The notes beneath the pieces are model-generated. The model saw nothing but the letters and a program-made list of their open reading frames with translations. It had not been told where the DNA came from and made no database searches. The position numbers and the translations under genes are program-made. From Pseudomonadota bacterium (lineage in GTDB: Bacteria > Pseudomonadota > Gammaproteobacteria > Burkholderiales > Burkholderiaceae_C): a stretch of DNA of 24,914 nucleotides. Positions 6,572 to 14,317 of this stretch are shown piece after piece. Position 1 is the stretch's first letter. Each line of letters starts with the position of its first letter. Location of the stretch: contig JAEZWW010000050.1 of assembly GCA_023442945.1 (NCBI GenBank), forward strand, positions 1 to 24,914, given 5' to 3'.

Positions 6572-7513
6572 ATGACCCATTCGGATCCCGCTCCCGGCTC
6601 GACCGCCGTCGCGCTGGCCAATCCCTGGGCCGTCGTCCCGCCGCTGGGCAACCTTGACGCCTACATCACGGCCGTCAACCGTCTGCCCATGCTCTCCCAC
6701 GAGGAAGAGCAGCGTTTTGCGCGCGAGCTGCGCGATGACGGCAACCTAGAAGCCGCCGGCAAGCTGGTGCTGTCGCACCTGCGTCTGGTCGTTTCCACTT
6801 CCCGCCAGTACCTGGGCTACGGTCTGCCGCATGCCGACCTGATCCAGGAGGGCAACGTCGGCCTGATGAAGGCTGTCAAACGCTTCGACCCCAACCAGGG
6901 CGTGCGCCTGGTCAGCTACGCGCTGCACTGGATCAAGGCCGAGATTCACGAGTACATCCTCAAGAACTGGCGCCTGGTCAAGGTGGCGACCACCAAGGCG
7001 CAGCGCAAGCTGTTCTTCAATCTGCGGTCCATGAAGCAGGGTTTCAAGACCGAAGACGCCGAGGCCGACATCACCCACCGCGACGCGCTGACCGATGCGC
7101 AGATCGACGTGGTGGCGCGCGAGCTGAACGTCAAGCCGGGCGAGGTACGCGAGATGGAAACGCGCCTGTCGGGCGGCGACATTCTGTTGGACCCGAGCCC
7201 GTCGGACGACGGCGAACAGGCTTTCGGCCCGATCGCCTACCTGTCGGATGCCAACCACGAGCCGACGGCCATGTTGGAATCGGCCCAGCGCGACGCGCTG
7301 GCCACCGAAGGCATCGCCACCGCGTTGAAAGGCCTGGACGAGCGCAGCCGCCGCATCGTGACCGAGCGCTGGCTGAACGTGAACGACGACGGCTCCGGTG
7401 GCATGACGCTGCACGAGTTGGCGGCCGAGTACGGCGTCAGCGCCGAGCGCATCCGCCAGATCGAGGTGGCCGCCATGAAGAAGATGAAGGCCGCACTGGC
7501 CGAATACGCTTAA
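6572..7513 (+). CDS. rpoH: RNA polymerase heat-shock sigma factor RpoH (sigma-32)
   Basis: The 313-aa protein has sigma-70 regions 1.2 and 2 (residues about 30-140, including region 2.3/2.4 SYALHWIKAEIHEYIL), the RpoH box QRKLFFNLR at 144-152 that marks sigma-32 proteins, and a region 4.2 helix-turn-helix near the C-terminus (HELAAEYGVSAERIRQIEV). It directs transcription of chaperone and protease genes on heat stress. ATG 6572 is chosen because AAAGGA lies 9 bases upstream; ATG 6554 and GTG 6533 fall at or before the predicted transcription start, GTG 6533 lying inside the CIRCE element. A strong terminator follows. Regulation by HrcA through CIRCE is strongly suggested. Confidence 0.95.
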   Translation: MTHSDPAPGSTAVALANPWAVVPPLGNLDAYITAVNRLPMLSHEEEQRFARELRDDGNLEAAGKLVLSHLRLVVSTSRQYLGYGLPHADLIQEGNVGLMKAVKRFDPNQGVRLVSYALHWIKAEIHEYILKNWRLVKVATTKAQRKLFFNLRSMKQGFKTEDAEADITHRDALTDAQIDVVARELNVKPGEVREMETRLSGGDILLDPSPSDDGEQAFGPIAYLSDANHEPTAMLESAQRDALATEGIATALKGLDERSRRIVTERWLNVNDDGSGGMTLHELAAEYGVSAERIRQIEVAAMKKMKAALAEYA

Positions 7514-7535
7514 GGCGCGCGCCTCACCGCTCCCG

Positions 7536-7563
7536 AAGCCGCAGTTCGCTGCGGCTTTTTTTT
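7536..7563 (+). terminator. Intrinsic terminator of rpoH
   Basis: A 9-bp stem (AAGCCGCAG/CTGCGGCTT) with a TTCG tetraloop is followed by a run of eight T residues, starting 22 bases after the rpoH stop. Confidence 0.93.
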
Positions 7564-7662
7564 GGCTGCGGGGCGGGCAGCGCTGCCGCGCGGCTGAGCG
7601 CGCGCGCGAACGGCCCGCCGCCGCTACAGTATCGGCTTCCCTTGAACACGCCACGACGCACC

Positions 7663-8646
7663 ATGAAGCCTTCCCGTCGCCAGTCTTCCCTGTGGCTGGC
7701 CGCCACCTTGCTGGCCACCGTCTTTTCACCCGCCAGCTGGGCCGAAGAGGCCTGGCCCAGCAAACCGCTGCGCATCGTGGTCGGCTTTCCGGCCGGGTCC
7801 TCGCCCGACCTGACGGCGCGCGCGCTGGCCGAGCCGCTGGAAAAAGCGCTGGGCCAGCCCGTCATCGTGGACAACCGCACCGGCGCGGGCGGCAACATCG
7901 GCGCCGACGCCGTGGCCAAGGCGACGGACGGCCACACCATCGGGCTGATGATCAACGGCAACATGACCATTGCCCGTCTGCTGAACCCCGCCGTGCGTTA
8001 CGACCCGCTGAAGGACCTGGCGCCCGTGAGCCTGGTCGGCGTCGCGCCGCTGGTGCTGGTGGCGCCGGCGGGCGCGCCCGGCGCGGACGCCAAGGCCTTT
8101 CTGGCGGCCGCGCGCGCGGCTGGCGCCAAGTGGAGCTACGGTTCGCCCGGCGTGGGCACGGTGGGGCACCTGGGCATGGAGCTGCTGAAAAGCCGCTCGG
8201 GCATCGCCCCGGTGCACGTGCCCTACCCCGGCTACCCGCAGGTGTTCACGGCGCTGGTGGCGGGCGATCTGCAGCTGTCGATGCTGCCGCCCGCGCTGGC
8301 CAACCAGCAGATCAAGGCCGGCAAGCTGCGCGGCATTGGGGTGACGTCCAGCGGGCGCAGCACGCTGGCGCCCGAATTGCCCAGCCTGGCCGATGCGGGC
8401 GTGAAGGACTTCAACCTCGAGATCTGGAACGCCGTGGCCGCACCGGCCAGCATGCCGAAGGCGCACGTCGACAAGCTGGCGACCGCTGTCAGCGCCATCG
8501 TGCGCACGCCGGAGATGCGCCAGCGCCTGTTCCAGCAGGGATGGCAGGCGATGGGCTCGTCGCCCGAAGCGCTGGGCAACCGCATCCGCAGCGACGCGCA
8601 GGTGCTGGGCAACATCATCCGCACGCAGCAAATCAAGGCCGAGTAA
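7663..8646 (+). CDS. Bug/TctC-family periplasmic tricarboxylate-type solute-binding protein
   Basis: The 327-aa product starts with a Sec signal peptide (KPSRRQ, then a hydrophobic core, cleavage likely after SPASWA near residue 24). The mature protein carries the Bug family signatures: WPSKPLRIVVGFPAG near its start, the GAGGNIGADAVAKA block, and VPYPGYPQVFTALVAGDLQ in the second lobe. Bug proteins bind organic acids, amino acids or related ligands for tripartite tricarboxylate transporters, but in Burkholderiales most are orphans of unknown ligand; no TctA/TctB gene is nearby here. ATG 7663 is preferred over TTG 7642 because the signal peptide starts there, though no clear ribosome-binding site is seen. 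It is a single-gene unit ending at a terminator. Confidence 0.9.
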   Translation: MKPSRRQSSLWLAATLLATVFSPASWAEEAWPSKPLRIVVGFPAGSSPDLTARALAEPLEKALGQPVIVDNRTGAGGNIGADAVAKATDGHTIGLMINGNMTIARLLNPAVRYDPLKDLAPVSLVGVAPLVLVAPAGAPGADAKAFLAAARAAGAKWSYGSPGVGTVGHLGMELLKSRSGIAPVHVPYPGYPQVFTALVAGDLQLSMLPPALANQQIKAGKLRGIGVTSSGRSTLAPELPSLADAGVKDFNLEIWNAVAAPASMPKAHVDKLATAVSAIVRTPEMRQRLFQQGWQAMGSSPEALGNRIRSDAQVLGNIIRTQQIKAE

Positions 8647-8663
8647 GCCGCCGTTGCGCGCAA

Positions 8664-8690
8664 AAAAAGGGTGCTTGGGGCACCCTTTTT
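8664..8690. terminator. Bidirectional intrinsic terminator between the Bug gene and sco
   Basis: AAAAAGGGTGC (8664-8674) pairs with GCACCCTTTTT (8680-8690) around a TTGGG loop. Poly-A on the left and poly-T on the right make it functional in both directions, for the Bug gene (+) and for the ctaA-ctaB-sco operon (-). Confidence 0.88.
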
Positions 8691-8756
8691 GCTATAAATT
8701 ATCTAGCTGCTTGCGCAGGTGGTTGTAGCGCCAGCGCGTGATTTGGCTTGAAATTG
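8691..8756 (+). repeat. Dispersed repeat copy A (intergenic)
   Basis: The core TAGCTGCTTGCGCAGGTGG is followed by TTGTAGCGCC and a 3' module ending TTTGGCTTGAAAT. It shares a run of 24 identical bases with copy E (22119-22182). It lies between the terminator and the sco stop. Confidence 0.7.
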
Positions 8757-8770
8757 CGTGATGCAGCGGC

Positions 8771-9382
8771 TCAGTTGCCCTTGAACAGCAACTGCAGGTC
8801 TTCCGCCAGCGGCTTGGCACCCATGCCGTAGCGCACATACAGGCGCAGGCGGCCCTGCGGGTCGTACACGAAGCTGGCGGCCGTGTGGTCCATGGTGTAA
8901 CTGGTGGGCGTGCTGCCGTCGACCTTTTTGTAATAGACCTTGAAGTCCTTGGCCAGCGCGGCCAGCTTGTCGGGCGACTCGGCGTACAGACCCAGAAAGC
9001 TCGGGTCGAAGTTGCGCATGTATTCCTTGAGCACGGCGGGCGTGTCGCGCTCAGGGTCGATGCTGACGAACAGGCCTTGTACCTTGTCGCCGTCGGCGCC
9101 CAGCGACTGCTTGACCTGGGCCAGCTCGGTCATGGTGGTGGGGCAGACGTCGGGGCACTGCGTGAAGCCGAAGAACAGCACGACGACCTTGCCCTTGAAG
9201 TCGGCGAGCTGGCGCGGCTTGCCGTCGAAGTCGGTCAGCTGGAAGTCCTTGGCGTAGTCGGCCCCGGTGATGTCGATCGCATGGAACTGCGGCTTGCTCG
9301 GGTCACAAGCAGCCAAAAGGCCTACAGCGCTAGCCAGTACTGCGCAGGCAGCTACGGATTTCAAAGCATTTCGGCGTTGCAT
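8771..9382 (-). CDS. SCO1/SenC-family copper chaperone for cytochrome c oxidase, lipoprotein
   Basis: Sco proteins deliver copper to the CuA site of CoxB and/or reduce its cysteines. The 203-aa product has a thioredoxin fold with the copper-binding C76PDVC80 motif and H166 (in TMDHTAA). The N-terminus is a lipoprotein signal with lipobox LLAAC (C26) and Asp at +2, which in E. coli would keep it in the inner membrane, next to the oxidase. ATG 9382 is used; a GTG at 9397 overlapping the ctaB stop would add five residues. It is the last gene of the surf1-ctaA-ctaB-sco set. Almost the whole signal peptide (residues 6-27) is encoded by a copy of the dispersed repeat. Confidence 0.93.
   Translation of the reverse strand: MQRRNALKSVAACAVLASAVGLLAACDPSKPQFHAIDITGADYAKDFQLTDFDGKPRQLADFKGKVVVLFFGFTQCPDVCPTTMTELAQVKQSLGADGDKVQGLFVSIDPERDTPAVLKEYMRNFDPSFLGLYAESPDKLAALAKDFKVYYKKVDGSTPTSYTMDHTAASFVYDPQGRLRLYVRYGMGAKPLAEDLQLLFKGN
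9303..9367 (-). repeat. Dispersed repeat copy H, inside the sco signal-peptide codons
   Basis: On the minus strand the core TAGCTGCCTGCGCAG is followed by a CTAGCGCTGTAGGC block and a TTTTGGCTG module, the same order as in the intergenic copies. It is in frame and encodes residues 6-27 of the Sco precursor. Similarity is lower than between copies A and E, so chance resemblance of Ala-rich codons is not fully excluded. Confidence 0.6.
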
Positions 9383-9393
9383 GGGCAGCGGGA

Positions 9394-10353
9394 TCACACC
9401 AGGTAATGGTCCACCAGCAGCGCGGCGAACAGCAGCGACAGGTGGATCAGGGAAAAACGGAAGGTCTTGCGCGCCAGCGCGTCGGAATAGTGGCGCCACA
9501 GCTTGAAGGCGTAGCCCATGAAGCCGATGTTCAGCACCACCGCCGCCACCAGGTACACCCAGCCCGACATGCGGTAGATGAAGGGCAGCAGGCACGCGGC
9601 CGTCAGGATGAAGGTGTACAGCAGGATCTGCAGGCGGGTGAATTCGTTGCCGTGCGTGACGGGCAGCATGGGCAGGCCGCTCTTGCGGTAGTCCTCAACC
9701 CGGTACAGCGCCAAGGCCCAAAAATGGGGCGGCGTCCACAGGAAGATGATCAGGAAAAGGATCATCGCCTCGGGCCCGACGCTGCCGGTCATCGCGGACC
9801 AGCCCAGCACCGGCGGCATGGCGCCGGAGGCGCCGCCGATCACGATGTTCTGCGGCGTGAGCGGCTTCAGGATGACGGTGTAAACCACCGCGTAACCGAC
9901 GAACGTGGCAAACGTGAGCCACATGGTCAACGGATTCACCCACACGTACAGGATGGCCGAGCCGATGGCGCACAGCACGCCCGAAAACGCCAGCGCCTGC
10001 ACGTCGGACATTTCGCCGCGCGCCGTGGGGCGCCAGGCGGTGCGCTTCATTTTGGCGTCAATGGTCTTTTCGACCAGGCAGTTGAACGCGGCGGCCGCGG
10101 CAGCGACGAGCCAGATGCCGGCGCAGGCGATCACCATGCGCTGCAGGTCGGCCCAGCTGGGCAGGCCGGGCACGGCCAGCACCATGCCGATCAGCGCGCA
10201 GAAGACGATCAGCTGCACCACGCGCGGCTTGGTCAGCACGTAGTACTGGCGCCAGATCGGCATGCTGGGCAGCGCGGCGGTGGGCGACGGAGCGGGCTGC
10301 GCGGTGGTCTGGCCCATGTCGGTGCCTTTGGGGTGGGCGGGGCGGGTGCTCAT
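9394..10353 (-). CDS. ctaB: Protoheme IX farnesyltransferase (heme O synthase)
   Basis: CtaB/CyoE attaches a farnesyl group to heme b to make heme O, the substrate of CtaA. The 319-aa polytopic protein has about nine membrane segments and the UbiA-family prenyl-diphosphate-binding motif NCLVEKTIDAKMKRTAWRP, in which N, D and the R-x-x-x-R-P tail match the heme O synthase version. ATG 10353 overlaps the ctaA stop by four bases (ATGA), so the two enzymes of the heme A pathway are translated together. A downstream ATG (MGQTTAQP) is a less likely alternative start. The length is usual for betaproteobacterial CtaB. Confidence 0.95.
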   Translation of the reverse strand: MSTRPAHPKGTDMGQTTAQPAPSPTAALPSMPIWRQYYVLTKPRVVQLIVFCALIGMVLAVPGLPSWADLQRMVIACAGIWLVAAAAAAFNCLVEKTIDAKMKRTAWRPTARGEMSDVQALAFSGVLCAIGSAILYVWVNPLTMWLTFATFVGYAVVYTVILKPLTPQNIVIGGASGAMPPVLGWSAMTGSVGPEAMILFLIIFLWTPPHFWALALYRVEDYRKSGLPMLPVTHGNEFTRLQILLYTFILTAACLLPFIYRMSGWVYLVAAVVLNIGFMGYAFKLWRHYSDALARKTFRFSLIHLSLLFAALLVDHYLV

Positions 10354-11555
10354 GCGCGCACCTCGCGGCGGTGTTCAGGGGCGGGCAGCGCTTGGGTCTG
10401 CGGCGCCGTGCGGCTGGCGCACAGCGCCCAGGCCAGCACGGTCATCAGCGCGGCCGCGCCGCCGGTGTGCAGCACGGCGGCCACCAGCGGCCAGTCCAGC
10501 ACCACGTTCGACAGGCCGGTGACCAACTGCAGCGCCGCCAGCGCGGCCAGCCAACGGCGCTGGCGCACCAACTGCCCGCTGGTCCACAGGCGCCAGACCA
10601 GCACGCCCAGCAGCACAAAGACGGCGTAGGCGAACAGGCGGTGCGTGTAGTGGATGGCGGTCAACGCGTGGAATTCCAGCTGCGAGCCATCGGTCGACAA
10701 GCCGAGCGGGCGCCACAGTTCAAAGCCTTGCGCAAAGTCCATGTCGGGCCACCAGCTGCCCTGGCACATCGGGAAGGTGTTGCAGACCAGCACGGCGTAG
10801 TTGGTGCTGACCCAGCCGCCCAGCGCAATCTGCAGCGCGACAGCAAAGGCGGCCACCCACAGCAGCGCGCGCACGCCGCCGCTCAGCACTTCGGCCGGTT
10901 GGCCGGCCGCCTGGCGGTAGCGCTCGGTCTGCGCAGCCAGCAACACCAGCAGGCCGACGCCGCCCAGCAGGTGCAGCGTGACGATGGCGGGGAACAGCTT
11001 CATGGTCACCGTGAGCGCGCCAAACGCGCCTTGCGCGCAAACCCAGAACAAGGTCAGCAGCGGCCAGCCGGGATGCATGACGGCGCTGCCCTGGCCCGAG
11101 CCAGTTGCAATCCCCTGCCCGGCGGCAGCCCGACGGGCGCGACGCCATTCCAGCCAGGTCATCACCGCGAGCACGATGATGAGCACCCCCACTGTAGTCG
11201 CCAGATAGCGGTGGATCATCTCGACCCAGGCCTTGCCGTGGGTGACCGGGCCGGTCGGCATGGCGTCCTGTGCGGCGGCGATGTGCTCGCGCGCGCCCAC
11301 GGGGCTGGCCTTGCCGTAGCAGCCGGGCCAGTCCGGGCAGCCCAGGCCAGAATCGGTCAAGCGCGTGAAGGCGCCGAACAGCACCAGGTCAAACGTGAGG
11401 AAAAGCGTCAGCACCGTGAGCGCCTGCAGCCGCCGCGCGGGCGACGCGCCCTGGCTGCGCAGGCGCAGCCACAGCAGCGGCCCGACGGCCAGCAGCAGGC
11501 CCATGCCCATCAGGCGCAGGACTGGGTTCAGGTTGTACAGCGGGGTCGTGTCCAT
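10350..11555 (-). CDS. ctaA: Heme A synthase (COX15/CtaA)
   Basis: CtaA oxidises the C8 methyl of heme O to the formyl group of heme A. The 401-aa protein has eight predicted membrane helices in two similar halves and the four heme-ligand histidines in EMIHRYLA, TLHLLGG, YTHRLFAY and VLHTGGAA. Two periplasmic Cys pairs (CPDWPGC and CNTFPMC) are present, as in the four-Cys class of CtaA. ATG 11555 is used rather than TTG 11573. Its stop overlaps ctaB by ATGA. Confidence 0.94.
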   Translation of the reverse strand: MDTTPLYNLNPVLRLMGMGLLLAVGPLLWLRLRSQGASPARRLQALTVLTLFLTFDLVLFGAFTRLTDSGLGCPDWPGCYGKASPVGAREHIAAAQDAMPTGPVTHGKAWVEMIHRYLATTVGVLIIVLAVMTWLEWRRARRAAAGQGIATGSGQGSAVMHPGWPLLTLFWVCAQGAFGALTVTMKLFPAIVTLHLLGGVGLLVLLAAQTERYRQAAGQPAEVLSGGVRALLWVAAFAVALQIALGGWVSTNYAVLVCNTFPMCQGSWWPDMDFAQGFELWRPLGLSTDGSQLEFHALTAIHYTHRLFAYAVFVLLGVLVWRLWTSGQLVRQRRWLAALAALQLVTGLSNVVLDWPLVAAVLHTGGAAALMTVLAWALCASRTAPQTQALPAPEHRREVRA

Positions 11556-11582
11556 GGTCGCAGGTCGGGGCAAGCGGCGGCG

Positions 11583-12218
11583 TCATTCGCGCCCGGGCTG
11601 GTCCCAGGAGGCGGACGCGCGCAGCAGGCGCAGCAAATCGCGCTTGGCCTTGGAGGCGTTGCCCTTGTCCAGCACGGGGAAACGCATCATCCAGTGGGCC
11701 ATCGGGTCGACCACGTACATCGAATCGGCCAGCGCATGGCCGGGTTCGGGCGCCAGCCATTTGGCCAGCTCGGCCTGCGGCACGCGCACCACCGTGGCCT
11801 GCGCCAACGCGGGGCGCAGCGCGTCGGGCACGCGCTCATCGTCGGTGATCAGCCAGACCCAATCCACGCGCTCCTTGTCCTTGCCCAGGCTTTCGCGCAG
11901 CTGGCGCTGCAGGTACAGGTTGCTTTCACAGCGGGCGTCGCACTTCGCGCCCCCCACGCTGACCAGCAGCCACTGGCCCTTGAGCGACTGCAGGTCAAAG
12001 GGCTGGCCGTTCAGATCGGTGGCGGGCAGCGCCGGCACCGGGCGCTGTGGGTCGATGAGTTGGCCCAGGCTGGTCTCGCCGCCCGGGCGCACGACGTAGT
12101 AGCTGAAGTACGAGGCCAGCACCGGTGCGGCGCACACCAGCGCCAACAGCAGCATCTTCCAGCGGCCGGAGCGCGTGCGCTGTGCGTCCTGCGCCATGGC
12201 GTCGGCCGGCGCAGGCAT
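11583..12218 (-). CDS. Membrane-anchored thioredoxin-fold protein with Sco-like CxxxC, cox cluster
   Basis: The 211-aa product has a short cytoplasmic N-terminus, one membrane helix (about residues 21-41), then a periplasmic domain. The stretch from about 60 (VPALPATDLNGQPFDLQSLKG) resembles thioredoxin/Sco folds, with a C93-D-A-R-C97 pair at the same place as the Sco CxxxC motif and H161 or H175 near a VVDP strand. It may handle copper or thiols during oxidase assembly, but it lacks the CPxxCP prolines of true Sco, so the role is inferred from position between surf1 and ctaA. Start ATG 12218 is a choice among GTG 12227 and ATG 12197; no strong ribosome-binding site decides. Confidence 0.75.
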   Translation of the reverse strand: MPAPADAMAQDAQRTRSGRWKMLLLALVCAAPVLASYFSYYVVRPGGETSLGQLIDPQRPVPALPATDLNGQPFDLQSLKGQWLLVSVGGAKCDARCESNLYLQRQLRESLGKDKERVDWVWLITDDERVPDALRPALAQATVVRVPQAELAKWLAPEPGHALADSMYVVDPMAHWMMRFPVLDKGNASKAKRDLLRLLRASASWDQPGRE

Positions 12219-12264
12219 GGCGTGCACGGTCAGGCCCAGCGGCTCGTCCCGCGCGGGGAGGCGC

Positions 12265-13005
12265 TCAGGCGCGGGGGGAACGGAGGAAAGGTCGGACAAC
12301 TTGGAACCAGAGAAAAAGCAGGGCGATGAGCGTGCAAAGCCCAAACCATTGGAAGGCGTAGCCGTAGTTTCTGTCGACGCCGGTGGCGGGCGGCGGCCAG
12401 TCGCGTTGCAAGCCGTCGGAAGCGGGGCCGGTTTGCTGCACCAGGGTGGTGGCGAGCGGCAAACCGGTTTCGACGCGGTACGCGCCCAAGTCGAGATTTT
12501 GCCGGATTCGGCCGCCCGCATCCCGCCCAAGGGCAAAGACCGCGGGCACGCGGTCCGTGAGGCGCCCGGTAACGGCGACAGGGCCGGCGGGGGTCTGCAC
12601 CGGCGGCAGTGCGTCACGCTGCTGGAAATTGCGTGGTGCCCAACCGCGCAGCACCAACACGGCCCCGGCGTCGCCCGCCAGCCGCAGCGGCGTCAGCACG
12701 AAAAAGCCGGCCCGCCCGTCCATGCTGCGGTTGTCCAGAAACACCGTGGCGTCGGGCAACCAATGCCCTTGCAATTGCACGGCGCGGTGCAGCAGGGGCT
12801 CAATCTGCGCCGCATTGCGCGCGGCTAGCACGGTCGCAGCCGGCACGACGGGCAACTGTTCCCGCGCGTCCATGGCGGCTTGCTGGGCCTCTTTCTCGTC
12901 CACGCGCGACAGCTGCCACAGGCCGAGCCGGAAGGTCACCACGATGCCGACCACGGCGGCGATAAGGATCAGGCCATCGCGCCAGGTGAAGGTGCGCCGG
13001 GTCAC
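12265..13005 (-). CDS. SURF1-family cytochrome oxidase assembly protein
   Basis: SURF1 (Shy1) binds heme A and helps insert it into CtaD. The 246-aa protein has two membrane helices, one at residues about 10-27 (LILIAAVVGIVVTFRLGLWQL) and one near the C-terminus (FQWFGLCTLIALLFLWFQVV), flanking a periplasmic domain, with family motifs GLWQLSR and FLDNRSMDGRAGFFVLTPL. GTG 13005 is the start that fits the family; the reading frame continues upstream without an ATG in a sensible place. The gene lies only 15 bases from the divergent DUF2909 start and leads the surf1-211aa-ctaA-ctaB-sco operon. Confidence 0.92.
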   Translation of the reverse strand: MTRRTFTWRDGLILIAAVVGIVVTFRLGLWQLSRVDEKEAQQAAMDAREQLPVVPAATVLAARNAAQIEPLLHRAVQLQGHWLPDATVFLDNRSMDGRAGFFVLTPLRLAGDAGAVLVLRGWAPRNFQQRDALPPVQTPAGPVAVTGRLTDRVPAVFALGRDAGGRIRQNLDLGAYRVETGLPLATTLVQQTGPASDGLQRDWPPPATGVDRNYGYAFQWFGLCTLIALLFLWFQVVRPFLRSPRA

Positions 13006-13020
13006 GGGATAATGCGCTCC

Positions 13021-13257
13021 ATGAAACAGGTACTGATCGGGCTGGCGTTTGTCGGCATTCTGGGCAGTCTGGCGTCGGCGCTGTTCTTCATGATGAAGAA
13101 GGACAAGCCGGGGCAGCCGGACGACCCCAAGCGCGCGGCCCACATGGCTTGGGCGCTGGCCTTGCGGGTCGGGATCTCGGTGCTGCTGTTCGTCTGCATT
13201 CTGCTGGCGTGGAAGCTGGGCTACATCCAGCCCTCGGGTTTGCCACAAAATCCATAG
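13021..13257 (+). CDS. DUF2909 twin-transmembrane protein
   Basis: The 78-aa protein has two membrane helices (about residues 4-24 and 45-67) joined by a charged loop (KKDKPGQPDDPKRAAHMA), the form of the DUF2909 family found next to surf1 in many betaproteobacteria. Its function is unknown; the location suggests oxidase assembly. It is the only plus-strand gene within the oxidase cluster and its start is 15 bases from that of surf1. No Shine-Dalgarno sequence precedes ATG 13021, but GATAAT at 13008-13013 could be a -10 box placing transcription at the start codon. Its TAG stop lies in the first bases of repeat copy G. Confidence 0.85.
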   Translation: MKQVLIGLAFVGILGSLASALFFMMKKDKPGQPDDPKRAAHMAWALALRVGISVLLFVCILLAWKLGYIQPSGLPQNP

Positions 13258-13293
13258 CAGCCTGCGCAGGTCTGACTAGGGCCAAAGCGGGAA
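13250..13293 (+). repeat. Dispersed repeat copy G (supplies the DUF2909 stop codon)
   Basis: ATAGCAGCCTGCGCAGGT followed by CTAGGGCCAAAGC matches the repeat core and middle module. The TAG at 13255-13257, the first three bases of the core, is the stop codon of the DUF2909 gene. Confidence 0.55.
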
Positions 13294-13300
13294 ATCAATC

Positions 13301-13328
13301 AAAAAGAGCGCCGGGCGGCGCTCTTTTT
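13301..13328. terminator. Bidirectional intrinsic terminator between DUF2909 and coxC
   Basis: AAAAAGAGCGCC (13301-13312) pairs perfectly with GGCGCTCTTTTT (13317-13328) around a GGGC loop, giving A- and T-runs for both strands. It ends the DUF2909 unit (+) and the coxB-to-coxC operon (-). Confidence 0.9.
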
Positions 13329-13346
13329 CGTTCAGCCGCCGGGGCG

Positions 13347-14228
13347 TCACATCCAGTAGACGAGGATGTACAGGCCCAGCCACACCACGTCCACGAAGTG
13401 CCAGTACCAGGCGGCGCCTTCGAAGCCGAAGTGGCGCTCGGGCGTGAAGTGGCCCTTCATCAGGCGCAGCGTGATGAACAGCAGCATCAGCATGCCGACC
13501 AGCACGTGGAAACCGTGAAAGCCCGTCAGCATGAAGAAGGTGGAGCCGAACACGCCGGAGCTGAGCTTGAGGTTCAGCTCGGTGTAGGCGTGGTAGTACT
13601 CGTAGCCCTGCACGCACAGGAAGGTCGCACCCAGCAGCACGGTGATCCACATGAAGGTGATGCAACGCGCGCGGTGGTTGGCCAGCAGGGCGTGGTGGGC
13701 GATCGTGAGCGTGACGCCCGAGGTCAGCAGCAGCGCGGTGTTGATCGTGGGCAGCCAGAACGGGCCCATGGTCTGGAAGGGCTCGACGATGCCGCCGGGC
13801 GAAGCGGTGGCGCCGGGCGCGATGCTGGGCCACACGGCCTTGAAGTCGGGCCACAGCAGCGCGTTGTCCAGGCCGCCCAGGGTCGGCACCGAGTGTTCGC
13901 GCGCCCACCACAAGGCGGTGAAGAAGGCGCCGAAGAACATCACTTCGGAGAAGATGAACCAGCTCATGCTCCAGCGGTAGGACAGGTCGATCTTGCGACC
14001 GTACAAACCGCTTTCGCTTTCACGGATGGCGTCGCCAAACCACTGGTACAGCACGAACAGCCACCAGGCCAGGCCGGCGAAGAACACATAGGGCGCCCAG
14101 TGCGACCCGTTCACCCACTGCGAGGCGCCCAGGATCAGCAAGAACAGGCCGAAGGCGGCCATCACCGGGTGCCGGGACTCCGCGGGAACGTAGTAGTACG
14201 GCGTGTGGCCGTGTGCGGTGCTCGACAT
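13347..14228 (-). CDS. coxC: Cytochrome c oxidase subunit III
   Basis: CoxC is the seven-helix subunit III that stabilises the CtaD core and its proton-uptake side. The 293-aa product begins MSSTAHGHTPYYYVPAESRH and shows family blocks such as SWFIFSEVMFFGAFFTALWW, QGYEYYHAY and GFHGFHVLVGMLML, and ends with the conserved YWHFVDVVWLGLYILVYW. ATG 14228 has AGGAG about 10 bases upstream; a GTG at 14234 is the alternative. It is the last gene of the coxB operon, 90 bases after the DUF2970 gene, with repeat copy B in the gap and a terminator downstream. Confidence 0.95.
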   Translation of the reverse strand: MSSTAHGHTPYYYVPAESRHPVMAAFGLFLLILGASQWVNGSHWAPYVFFAGLAWWLFVLYQWFGDAIRESESGLYGRKIDLSYRWSMSWFIFSEVMFFGAFFTALWWAREHSVPTLGGLDNALLWPDFKAVWPSIAPGATASPGGIVEPFQTMGPFWLPTINTALLLTSGVTLTIAHHALLANHRARCITFMWITVLLGATFLCVQGYEYYHAYTELNLKLSSGVFGSTFFMLTGFHGFHVLVGMLMLLFITLRLMKGHFTPERHFGFEGAAWYWHFVDVVWLGLYILVYWM

Positions 14229-14250
14229 CTTCACTTCACTCCTGTGCTCT

Positions 14251-14312
14251 CTAATTTATAGCTGCCTGCGCTGATCCATGTAGCGCTGATGTGGGTTTCG
14301 ACTCTAAAAATC
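14251..14312 (+). repeat. Dispersed repeat copy B (between DUF2970 and coxC)
   Basis: TTATAGCTGCCTGCGCTGAT followed by CATGTAGCGCTGATG and GGGTTTCGACTCTAAAA matches the repeat core and spacing. It lies within the 90-base gap of the minus-strand oxidase operon, so it is part of that mRNA in reverse orientation. Confidence 0.65.
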
Positions 14313-14317
14313 CTGGA

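Noticed and set aside
7692..8741. Alternative plus-strand frame within the Bug gene
   Set aside because: Arg/Gly/Ala-rich out-of-frame translation of a certain gene.
10371..12329. Plus-strand 650-codon open frame opposite ctaA and its neighbour
   Set aside because: Gln/His/Arg/Ala-rich antisense frame; the minus strand encodes heme A synthase.
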